Assembly (NCBI GenBank): GCA_030156895.1
Contig: JASGLP010000016.1
Span: forward strand, 1-53,513
Length of the DNA: 53,513 nucleotides
Reading direction: 5' to 3'
Source of the DNA: Eubacteriaceae bacterium
Lineage (GTDB): Bacteria; Bacillota; Clostridia; Eubacteriales; Eubacteriaceae
In this document: one piece after another, positions 1 to 6,813 of the stretch
Layout: each line of letters starts with the position of its first letter
Numbering within the stretch: the stretch's first letter is position 1
Translations under genes and position numbers: made by a program
Notes under the pieces: model-generated
Told to the model about the DNA's origin: nothing
Databases searched by the model: none
Seen by the model: only the letters and a program-made list of their open reading frames with translations

Positions 1-272
1 TTGGAAGCGTGTTTTTGCTTACAAGGTCAGTTCAAGTTCACAGACTTCATAGGGCGTAGCCCGCGACGAGGTGGAGTGTAACGGAACCGAGTGCACGGCT
101 TAGTTTTTGCCGCTGTTGATCTCAACCACCGAATGGGCCAACAAAAAATTCAATCAGATCGTCAAGCATCACAAGCCGGTCTTTCAGAAGGTCTGACTAT
201 TTGTTGCGCAAAAAATAGAATAGAACAATTTCAAAAAAGCAATTAATTATTGTTAAGAATCAGTAAAAAGAC
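1..272. other. Left edge without an assignable gene
   Basis: All three forward frames are broken by stops. The longest readable piece (about 104-196, forward) ends in a basic tail and has no start of its own, so it could be the decayed end of a gene outside the window. I recognise no family and see no RNA gene. The region ends in the pilin promoter. Confidence 0.4.
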
Positions 273-302
273 TTGATTCCAACAAACTGTATCCGATATT
301 AT
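273..302 (+). promoter_or_regulatory. Probable sigma-A promoter of the pilin gene
   Basis: TTGATT (273-278) and TATTAT (297-302) are separated by 18 bases, close to the vegetative consensus. The start codon of the pilin lies about 68 bases downstream, giving a short leader. Confidence 0.5.
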
Positions 303-369
303 ATAGAGACGGCATTATTCACCGGTGACGCTGGTGATAAAATAGCAAAAAATGATAAGGAGTGGTTCA

Positions 370-930
370 ATGAAATTTTGGAACAAAATGAAGAAAAACA
401 GCAAGGGTTTTACCCTGGTGGAAATTATCGTGGTTTTGGTAATCCTGGCTGTACTGGCAGCTTTTACGATTCCGACCATGTTGGGGTTTGTGAATGAGTC
501 TAAAGGGAAAGCGATGATTGCAGAAGCACGAGAAGTGTATGTGGCGGCACAGGCGACGGCGACGGAGTATCGAGCGCAGTACCCTTCAACGGATGAAACA
601 GATGATACCAAAGGGATAACGGATGCACATTTACAGAGTGCGCTTGGATCAGCTGAAACGGAAGAAGTTACAAAGGCGAAAGCTCTAGCATCAGATGCGT
701 CAGTGCAGACTAGAGTAAGTTACACAATGCAAAATTACTTGAGTGAAGATTTCAAACCTATAAATGATGCAGCTGATAAAGCGTCTGTAACCAATAAGGC
801 TAATCCTTTTTGGACAGTTCAACTAGATACAACTACAGGTACCGCTAAAGTAGATAAAATAATGTACTATCGAAATGGATACACGGTAACAATTGAAGCA
901 GGTGGCGGATCAACTGTCGTTAAGGATTAA
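370..930 (+). CDS. Type IV pilin (major pilin or pseudopilin)
   Basis: Structural subunit of a type IV pilus or related pseudopilus. The 186-residue product begins with a short basic leader, then a class III signal (GFTLVE): cleavage is expected after Gly13, giving Phe+1 and Glu18 as the conserved +5 glutamate. A hydrophobic helix (about residues 15-37) follows, then an Ala-rich amphipathic helix and a polar C-terminal domain with a YYRNGY motif near the end. The ATG at 370 is chosen because AAGGAG (357-362) sits 7 bases upstream; an in-frame ATG at 352 has no such site. The gene has its own promoter and a strong terminator, as expected for a highly expressed pilin, and it precedes the assembly genes. 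Major-pilin status is inferred from position. Confidence 0.85.
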   Translation: MKFWNKMKKNSKGFTLVEIIVVLVILAVLAAFTIPTMLGFVNESKGKAMIAEAREVYVAAQATATEYRAQYPSTDETDDTKGITDAHLQSALGSAETEEVTKAKALASDASVQTRVSYTMQNYLSEDFKPINDAADKASVTNKANPFWTVQLDTTTGTAKVDKIMYYRNGYTVTIEAGGGSTVVKD

Positions 931-1285
931 TTTACTTTTCGTATTAGTTAGTCTGAATTCTGTTCTAAGTACGTAAAAACGAAGGAAAGCCCTCACAATT
1001 CAGGCATTCTGAAATTGTGGAGGCTTTCCTTTCGCATATTGTGTTAAGTTTCTACAGTATCCTACTTGTCGCGGTGGTAATTAGCTGCCATGATAGTTTT
1101 TGATAGCAGCAGTATTTTGAATAGGATCAAGAAGACACAAGGAGCATAAACCCTCAATATAACCGATGCTGCTATACCAGCAAATTAGCTAAAGCTGATA
1201 GCCCTTTTCCATTTTCAGAGTGAGAACAATTTTGTTATAACAGTATCTTCAGGTCAAACATTTCCCAATCCCAGGAGGCTGACAA
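931..1285. other. Intergenic stretch between the two pilin-like genes
   Basis: Contains the pilin terminator (984-1033). The remaining 250 bases hold no convincing ORF. Short complementary segments around 1150-1215 could fold, but I recognise no known riboswitch. Confidence 0.5.
984..1033 (+). terminator. Rho-independent terminator after the pilin gene
   Basis: A long inverted repeat pairs GGAAAGCC (984-991) with GGCTTTCC (1022-1029), and an inner stem pairs TCACAATT with AATTGTGG. A short T-rich tail follows. The position, 54 bases after the pilin stop, isolates the pilin transcript from the downstream genes. Confidence 0.85.
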
Positions 1286-1699
1286 ATGAATCACACGCAA
1301 CAGAAGCCGCCGGAGGAAAAAGAAGCGATTGCTTTTGGTCAGGGTTTCCCTTTGGCCGTAACCATTATTCTTGTGTTTTTCATGATTGCTGTGGTAAGTC
1401 TGCTGGCATCTTTCTATAAAACCAATAATGCGGCAGCTGCCCGTCTGGTTTATCTGGCAGCTCAGGCAAAAGCAATTGAGTTTGCGGCGACTGGCAATTA
1501 TCGGGTGCCGAACCAGGCGGATCTCTCGGATTTGATCGGCCAGAAAATCGATCAGAATGCCTTGATTGAGATTGTTGATGAAAACAGGGATGCCAACATT
1601 GATTATATTATCTATCGTAAGAATGGTTGGGTAAGCACCTATTCACCCGGTCAGCTTGAGACTAAAAAGGAGAAGCTGCGACAGAAAAAAAGCGACTAA
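1286..1699 (+). CDS. Pilin-like membrane protein without a prepilin signal
   Basis: A 137-residue protein with a polar N-terminus, one hydrophobic helix (about residues 24-44) and a polar C-terminal domain. Two segments resemble the pilin at 370-930: an Ala-rich VYLAAQAKA helix just after the membrane segment, and a YRKNGW motif near the end matching YYRNGY. The Gly-Phe at the start of the hydrophobic segment is not followed by Glu at +5 and the leader is long and acidic, so it is probably not a PilD substrate. The start follows a GGAGG ribosome site (about 1272-1278). It is probably a paralogue that turned into an accessory or anchored subunit; its function is unknown. Confidence 0.7.
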   Translation: MNHTQQKPPEEKEAIAFGQGFPLAVTIILVFFMIAVVSLLASFYKTNNAAAARLVYLAAQAKAIEFAATGNYRVPNQADLSDLIGQKIDQNALIEIVDENRDANIDYIIYRKNGWVSTYSPGQLETKKEKLRQKKSD

Positions 1700-1993
1700 G
1701 CTACACATTACCTTTGAGGAGAGCGGGCTGATTCTTTTAGATGCTTATTGACGGCGGAAAAATGCGGAATCTTTTACTTAAATTATCAGCGGTTGTTAGC
1801 TCTACATGATATAATAACTTATCAAGCTCAGGGGAAATAATTTATCTTTGGACTGAAGCTTTAGCTGGATAAAGCGTTGCTGGAAACCGCAGCAGTTCGG
1901 CAAGTGGATTTACCGGGAAAGAGGTTTTTAAGAGGATTTAACAATTGAGTCTTTAAATTAAACGGCTGATGAACGCTTGTGGGAGGTGAGCAA
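1700..1993. other. Long leader upstream of the prepilin peptidase gene
   Basis: The first 100 bases show nothing. An extended -10 box lies at 1807-1815, so transcription should start near 1821 and give a leader of about 170 nt. In it, GCTTTA/TAAAGC and TGCTG/CAGCA form two adjacent hairpins (about 1856-1895). The motif TTTAGCTGG followed by GGAAACCG recurs in the leader of the PilX-like gene near 6660. No Rfam family is recognised with confidence. Confidence 0.4.
1807..1815 (+). promoter_or_regulatory. Extended -10 promoter element upstream of pilD
   Basis: TGATATAAT matches an extended -10 (TGnTATAAT). No good -35 box is present at the usual distance; a TTGTTA lies too close. Confidence 0.45.
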
Positions 1994-2761
1994 TTGGAAC
2001 TGCAAACAGTGATGGTCTTATTTTATCTCTACGCCCTGATATTGGGTCTGGTTGTGGGGAGTTTTTTAAATGTAATTATTTATCGGCTGCCCTTGGGCAT
2101 CCCCATCGCTAAAGGTCGATCCTTTTGTCCCAAGTGCCATGTGCTAATCAAGTGGTCGCAGAATATTCCCATCATCTCCTATCTGATGCTTAGGGGGAAA
2201 TGTAAAAACTGTGGCGAGCCCATTGCTGTTCGCTATCCTCTGGTAGAAGGTTTAACTGGTCTATTATCCATGGTCTCCTTTTACGTTTTTGGCCCCAGCC
2301 TGCAATACCTTTTGGTTTTTGTGGTGATGGCGCTTTTAGTGGCCATCACCTTTATCGATTTTGATACCATGACCATCCCCAATGCCCTGGTTGTGGCGCT
2401 GATGGTTCCGGCGGTTTTCAGTTTTTTTGTCTTTCCGGAGCCGGGTTTCCTGGCTCGACTGATTGGGATTTTTTCAATCAGTGTACCGATGCTTATTCTG
2501 ACCATGATTATTCCAGACGCTTTTGGCGGTGGTGATATCAAGTTGATGGCGGTGGCGGGTTTTTTGCTGGGTTGGGCGGGTAGCCTTCTGGCAACCTTTA
2601 TCGCCCTGATTTTGGGCGGGACAGTGGCGAGTTACTATATCCTTAAAAAACGCAAGGACAAACATATGCCGTTTGGACCATATTTATGCATTGGAATCTA
2701 TTTGTCAATGCACTTTGGCAGTGCGATTATTAATTGGTATTTAGGCTTTTTTGGGTTATAA
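1994..2761 (+). CDS. pilD: Prepilin peptidase (leader peptidase/N-methyltransferase)
   Basis: Membrane aspartyl protease that removes the leader of type IV prepilins and usually methylates the new N-terminus. The 255-residue product has the N-terminal GSFLNVIIYRLP motif, a cytoplasmic loop with paired CPKC and CKNC cysteines expected to bind zinc, and the two aspartate motifs of the family: the DFD of the first (Asp122/Asp124) and GGGD (Asp181). About eight membrane segments. The TTG at 1994 is preferred because GGGAGGTG (1981-1988) is 5 bases upstream; an upstream in-frame GTG (1979) overlaps that site. Its substrates are the prepilins in this locus. Confidence 0.93.
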   Translation: MELQTVMVLFYLYALILGLVVGSFLNVIIYRLPLGIPIAKGRSFCPKCHVLIKWSQNIPIISYLMLRGKCKNCGEPIAVRYPLVEGLTGLLSMVSFYVFGPSLQYLLVFVVMALLVAITFIDFDTMTIPNALVVALMVPAVFSFFVFPEPGFLARLIGIFSISVPMLILTMIIPDAFGGGDIKLMAVAGFLLGWAGSLLATFIALILGGTVASYYILKKRKDKHMPFGPYLCIGIYLSMHFGSAIINWYLGFFGL

Positions 2762-3078
2762 TAAAAAAAGCAAATACTTGCTGCAGTGTATAGACAAACC
2801 CCGCACCGACCAATTGGATTTCGTAGTCTGCGCGCGGATTCGTACAGTTGCGCAATTTGAAAGCCATAATGTTCAGGGTTTTCCAGCAACTGTTCGCCCC
2901 GAGGCAGACAACTGAAAAGCCAATTGTCGGTGCTCGGGTATTCAATATTAACTTTGTCTTCAGTCAGCAGTAAATATGTGATGTTTAGATTCAAAAAAGA
3001 CATCATTATTTTGCTGATTGAAGACAAAGTAAGTTTAGAGAACTGAGTAGATCATTCCATCGAATAAGGAGGATAGGC
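2762..3078. other. Intergenic region holding foldable element copy 1
   Basis: No credible gene. The central part (about 2799-2938) is the foldable repeat listed separately; the rest is AT-rich and ends with the pilC ribosome site AAGGAGG. Confidence 0.6.
2799..2938 (+). ncRNA. Candidate structured RNA or repeat element, copy 1
   Basis: About 140 bases that fold as one long interrupted hairpin. The basal stem pairs CCCG + CACCGAC + AATTGG (2800-2817) with CCAATT + GTCGGTG + CGGG (2920-2938). Further in, GTCTGC pairs with GGCAGAC, and ACAGTTG with CAACTGT. A diverged copy of the same length lies at 29282-29421; both share ATTGGATTT near the 5' side, AGTCTGC, GGATTC, and ACAACTGAAAAGC just before the closing strand. 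I do not recognise the family. The strand is given as that of the flanking genes; a DNA element is possible. Confidence 0.5.
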
Positions 3079-4263
3079 ATGCCCACATATAAATATTCTG
3101 CAAAAACCCTTGAATCCAAGATGGTTCGGGGAGTGATGGAAGCCAATGATGAAGAAACGGTCAGACGGCTTTTACGCCAGGACCAGACTTTTCTTTTGAA
3201 AATTCGCGAAGTGGAGAATGTCAAGAAGCCCTACAAACTAAAAGCCATGGAGCTTTCGGATTTTTCAAGGCAGCTGGCTTCCATGCTGGGATCGGGAATT
3301 CCAGTCATCCGCGCCATGAGAATTCTTGAGGAAAGAGATGTCAAGCCTGGGCTTAAAAAAGTCTATGAGGTCATCTTAAGAGAAATCCAACGGGGCAATA
3401 CCCTGTCCGAAGCAATGGAATTAAGCGGCGGTTCCTTCCCGGAACTGATGATCAATATTTTTAGAGCTGGTGAAGCCAGCGGTCAGCTGGAGAATTCCGC
3501 GCGAAAAATGGCCGACCATTATGAAAAAGAGCATAAGCTAAAGGAAAAAGTTCGGGCAGCTATGACCTATCCGATTATTTTATTCGGCGTTACCGTTGTC
3601 GTTGTCCTACTGGTCTTCACCCTGATTCTGCCCCAGTTTTTTGAACTCTTTGACGGCATTGAACTTCCGGCCTTAACAAAATTCATGCTGTTTTTAAGCA
3701 ATTCACTGGAGACCTATGGACTCTTTTATTTAATCGGCCTGCTTTTAATACTGGCTCTTGGGGCTTTTGTTTTATCGATTCCCAAGGTTAAGCTGCAAGC
3801 AGATAAAGTTAAACTAAAAATCCCCAAAATCGGACATCTTTTAAAAATCATTTATACCGCTCGTTTTGCCAGGAACTTAAGTTCTCTTTATTCCAGTGGT
3901 CTGCCAATGATTAACGCCTTAAATATTGGCGGTGATACGGTGGGCAATACCTATATTCGCGACCAGTTTATAATGGTTGTTGAATCGGTGCGTAACGGCG
4001 AAGCCTTATCGGCTGCTATCGAAAAAATTGATGGTTTTGATGCCAAGCTGGTGGCCACTATTTATATCGGTGAGGAATCCGGTCGCCTGGATGAAATGCT
4101 GGAGAACGTCTCGGATGCTTATGATTACGAAGCGGAAATGGCGACAGCCAGGATGGTTACCTACATTGAACCGGTCATGATTATTATCATGGCATTTATG
4201 GTCGGTTCCATTATCTTATCAGTCATGATGCCGATTATGACACTGTATCAGAATATAGGCTAG
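3079..4263 (+). CDS. pilC: Type IV pilus platform protein PilC (GspF family)
   Basis: Inner-membrane platform protein on which pilins are assembled and with which the pilus ATPases interact. The 394-residue length is normal for the family. It contains two GspF domains (about residues 60-185 and 265-390), each starting with a cytoplasmic helical part and ending in hydrophobic segments, and the N-terminal YKYSAKTLE-type motif typical of PilC. The ATG follows AAGGAGG by 7 bases. It is separated from the PilM-like gene by only 9 bases, so the two should be co-transcribed. No pilB or pilT lies in the window, so the ATPase partner must be encoded elsewhere. Confidence 0.92.
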   Translation: MPTYKYSAKTLESKMVRGVMEANDEETVRRLLRQDQTFLLKIREVENVKKPYKLKAMELSDFSRQLASMLGSGIPVIRAMRILEERDVKPGLKKVYEVILREIQRGNTLSEAMELSGGSFPELMINIFRAGEASGQLENSARKMADHYEKEHKLKEKVRAAMTYPIILFGVTVVVVLLVFTLILPQFFELFDGIELPALTKFMLFLSNSLETYGLFYLIGLLLILALGAFVLSIPKVKLQADKVKLKIPKIGHLLKIIYTARFARNLSSLYSSGLPMINALNIGGDTVGNTYIRDQFIMVVESVRNGEALSAAIEKIDGFDAKLVATIYIGEESGRLDEMLENVSDAYDYEAEMATARMVTYIEPVMIIIMAFMVGSIILSVMMPIMTLYQNIG

Positions 4264-4272
4264 GAGGGCTAT

Positions 4273-5787
4273 GTGGAAACACTCGTCTTTTTTTCAAATA
4301 AAGGCATAGAAGTCATCAAAGGCGTTAAAGGAAAAGGACGTCTAAATATTGAAGCGGCTTTCAATTTCCCGCTGGAAGAAGGTGCCATGCTCAATGGTGT
4401 GATTACCGATGTGGAAATGGTGGAGTCCGTTTTAAAAGAAGCGGCGAAAAGCAATAAAAGTTTGTTTCAGAATGTCAAACTGATCATCGACAGCAGTCTG
4501 ATTGCCATCAAAAATATTGAGATTCCAACCTTGAAAAAGAAGGATATGGAAAAATTGGTATCGACTGAGTTTGAAGACTCGGCTGGGAACTATGAGGATC
4601 TGGTGGTGGACTATACGATGATCCCCGGCCCTAGGAAGGAAAATATGCTTTGCATTGGGCTGGAGAAAGGTGTTCTTGAAACTTACGTCAGCCTTTTCAA
4701 GCGGTTGAAGATTAAAATAAAATCCATTGATGTGGGCTTAAACACGATTCTTCAGTATGTTAGTCAGACCAAAGACTATAAGAAAATGACCTTGGCTATC
4801 AATGTTGTGGATGGGAAAAATATGCTGTCTTTGCTTTTTTATGAGGGCCGTTATATTTTTTCCAACCGCTCGCGCTTACTGGCTGATCGGGGAACTGAAT
4901 CCTTTGCCATGGAGCTGTCGGATAAACTGTCCAGTCTGATGCAGTTTCATAAGTCGCAGAAACTGGAAGCGGAACTCAATATGAGTATCTACGCCGGGCT
5001 TGATGAGCTGGAGCTGGAAATGCTGCGAAGAGCTGTTGATGATCAGGAAATGAATCTTTTTATGGTGCCTCAGACACCCAATATTGGGGTCAAAATTCCA
5101 GCTCAGGAGAACTATGTTTTTTCCGAGGAATTCTTAATTACCACCGGTTTTTTCAGCCATAAAAAACAAGTTAATCTCTATGCCGCTTATTTAAAATATT
5201 TAAAACCTAAAAAGGAAATGAAGCCGCTGCACAAAGCACTGATTTTGCCATTGGTGATGATAGCTTTCTTTTTGGGCGCCTTTCTGACTTTTTATCTTTT
5301 GGGTGAAAATATGCAGAATAAGCTCGTTGAGATGAATGACTACATTGCTAATCCCGACAACCAGAGCCTTTTTATGGAGGCGCAGGGGTTGACTGATCAA
5401 TTGGATGAGATCAATGCCCGGATCACAAAACTGGAGAACTTAAACGATACAATTGCTTCAAAACCGCTGCTGGTATCGGAAAAACTCAATCAGTTGGCCA
5501 GTATTCGGAATGGAGCAATTGAGCTGACCGAGATTACCTACAGCGAGGAAGATGGGATACTGCATTTGGCGGGTTACGCCAACAGCGAAAAGGACGCTTC
5601 CCTGTATGTGGATCGGATCAAAGAAACAGGCTACTTTTCAGGGGTTGATTATACCGGTTACGCCTTACGGGAGATGGAAAAAACGATCACTACATCGGCG
5701 GCAGCCACATCAACCTCAGCGTCATCAACCACGACTGTAACGGTTTTTGACTTTTCGGCGGACTGCTACCTGAAGGCGGGTGAATAG
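4273..5787 (+). CDS. pilM: PilM-PilN fusion-like pilus assembly protein
   Basis: A 504-residue protein. Residues 1-315 resemble PilM, the cytoplasmic actin-like scaffold of the type IV pilus (short beta-rich segments, a duplicated ATPase-like fold). A single membrane helix (about 321-345) follows, then a coiled-coil stretch and a small ferredoxin-like domain (about 345-475) like PilN, and a Ser/Thr-rich tail. In many bacteria PilM and PilN are separate proteins joined through a short N-terminal PilN motif; here they seem to be one chain. GTG start with AGGAGGG (4262-4268) ahead. It overlaps the PilO-like gene by 8 bases, supporting one operon and the PilM-N-O order. Confidence 0.75.
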   Translation: METLVFFSNKGIEVIKGVKGKGRLNIEAAFNFPLEEGAMLNGVITDVEMVESVLKEAAKSNKSLFQNVKLIIDSSLIAIKNIEIPTLKKKDMEKLVSTEFEDSAGNYEDLVVDYTMIPGPRKENMLCIGLEKGVLETYVSLFKRLKIKIKSIDVGLNTILQYVSQTKDYKKMTLAINVVDGKNMLSLLFYEGRYIFSNRSRLLADRGTESFAMELSDKLSSLMQFHKSQKLEAELNMSIYAGLDELELEMLRRAVDDQEMNLFMVPQTPNIGVKIPAQENYVFSEEFLITTGFFSHKKQVNLYAAYLKYLKPKKEMKPLHKALILPLVMIAFFLGAFLTFYLLGENMQNKLVEMNDYIANPDNQSLFMEAQGLTDQLDEINARITKLENLNDTIASKPLLVSEKLNQLASIRNGAIELTEITYSEEDGILHLAGYANSEKDASLYVDRIKETGYFSGVDYTGYALREMEKTITTSAAATSTSASSTTTVTVFDFSADCYLKAGE

Positions 5788-6565
5788 GTTGAAAAAACTG
5801 ACAAAAAGAGAAAAAATGCTGCTCTATATACTTGCCTGCTTTCTGATTGCTACAGCAGGAATCTATTTAATTTTATTGCCAGCTTATGATCATTATTCAG
5901 TCATCCATGACCAGTATCTGGAGGCTCAATCCACCCAGATGAGCATGGAAGCATCAATTGGCAGTATTCCAGATCTGGAAACAGGCATTGATGAAAATCG
6001 TACGACGGTTTTAAACCTGGAATCGTCATATTCGGACCCTTTAACCAATGAAGCCTTGGATCAGTTATTGACTACACTTTGCTTAAATTATTCGCTTTCT
6101 CCCCAAGTTTTAAGTATCACCAGTAATGGTGAATCGACGGTTCCTATTTTTATGTCTACAGCGCCTGAGACGGACGGCGCTGATGATAACAGCATTTTTG
6201 ATACAACAGAATCTACAGATGTGACGGAAGAAGATATTCAGGCCGAAGCCGAGGATGTAACCACTGCTGACTCTTCTACCGATACAACTGATATTGGTGT
6301 GACCAGCCTGGTGGGGGTGGTGGAAATGGAACTTTTGGGAACCCAGACTAATTTCTATCGGCTGCTGGATGCTATTGCCTCCCGTCCGGATATTGTTGTC
6401 AACGAATTTGAAATAAAACCGGCCGAGGATCTTACGGCCAGTGTTAATTCAGGCACAACAACAACCAATATTAGCTACTCCAACTGGTCGCCGTCGCTTA
6501 ACGGTGGATCAGTTTCCATAAAAGTCAGATTTAACGTGTTGATGGTGGAGAAGACTTCATTTTAA
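5780..6565 (+). CDS. PilO-like pilus alignment protein
   Basis: A 261-residue bitopic protein: basic cytoplasmic N-terminus, one membrane helix (about residues 14-34), a coiled-coil stretch, an acidic Thr/Ser/Asp-rich low-complexity linker (about 125-175) and a C-terminal domain with the VEMELLGTQTNFYRLLDAI pattern typical of PilO/GspM-like ferredoxin folds. PilO pairs with PilN around the pilus base. The GTG at 5780 overlaps the preceding stop; a TTG at 5789 is an alternative start giving almost the same protein. The acidic insertion is unusual. The assignment rests on topology and gene order more than on conserved residues. Confidence 0.7.
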   Translation: MNRLKKLTKREKMLLYILACFLIATAGIYLILLPAYDHYSVIHDQYLEAQSTQMSMEASIGSIPDLETGIDENRTTVLNLESSYSDPLTNEALDQLLTTLCLNYSLSPQVLSITSNGESTVPIFMSTAPETDGADDNSIFDTTESTDVTEEDIQAEAEDVTTADSSTDTTDIGVTSLVGVVEMELLGTQTNFYRLLDAIASRPDIVVNEFEIKPAEDLTASVNSGTTTTNISYSNWSPSLNGGSVSIKVRFNVLMVEKTSF

Positions 6566-6813
6566 GGATAAAATAAAAGTTAACAAGTGGTGGGAATTTA
6601 ATTTGCTATCATCTGGTGAACTCCGTAAATTGGCTACGGAGTTTGTTTAAGACGATAAGCCTTTAGCTGGTTGGAAACCGTATTTTATAAAAAAGAGATG
6701 AAAAAAACTGCTGCCAGTTGCGTGATCCAGTATTTGATCACTTATTTGTGCAGTATTACTGTTGTATCGATATACTTATCTGTATAGTATCAGGTAGTTA
6801 ACAGGAGGTGACC
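6566..6813. other. Leader region of the PilX-like gene
   Basis: 248 bases without an ORF. It holds a hairpin terminator candidate (6619-6648), then the TTTAGCTGG ... GGAAACCG motif (about 6660-6685) that also occurs upstream of pilD, and an AT-rich stretch ending in a strong AGGAGGTG ribosome site (6803-6810). Confidence 0.45.
6619..6648 (+). terminator. Probable terminator or attenuator hairpin
   Basis: AACTCCGTA (6619-6627) pairs perfectly with TACGGAGTT (6635-6643) around a 7-base loop, followed by TTGTTT. It could end the pilC-M-O transcript, or act as an attenuator in the leader of the next gene. Confidence 0.5.

Noticed and set aside
104..196. Possible C-terminal end of a gene entering from the left
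   Set aside because: The frame has a stop just upstream and no recognisable motif, so no gene is called.
1700..1993. c-di-GMP-I or -II riboswitch upstream of pilD
   Set aside because: The core motifs of either class are not visible. Listed only as an unknown leader.
2698..3224. Reverse-strand ORFs between pilD and pilC
   Set aside because: They run through the foldable element and into pilC, and have neither a ribosome site nor family similarity.
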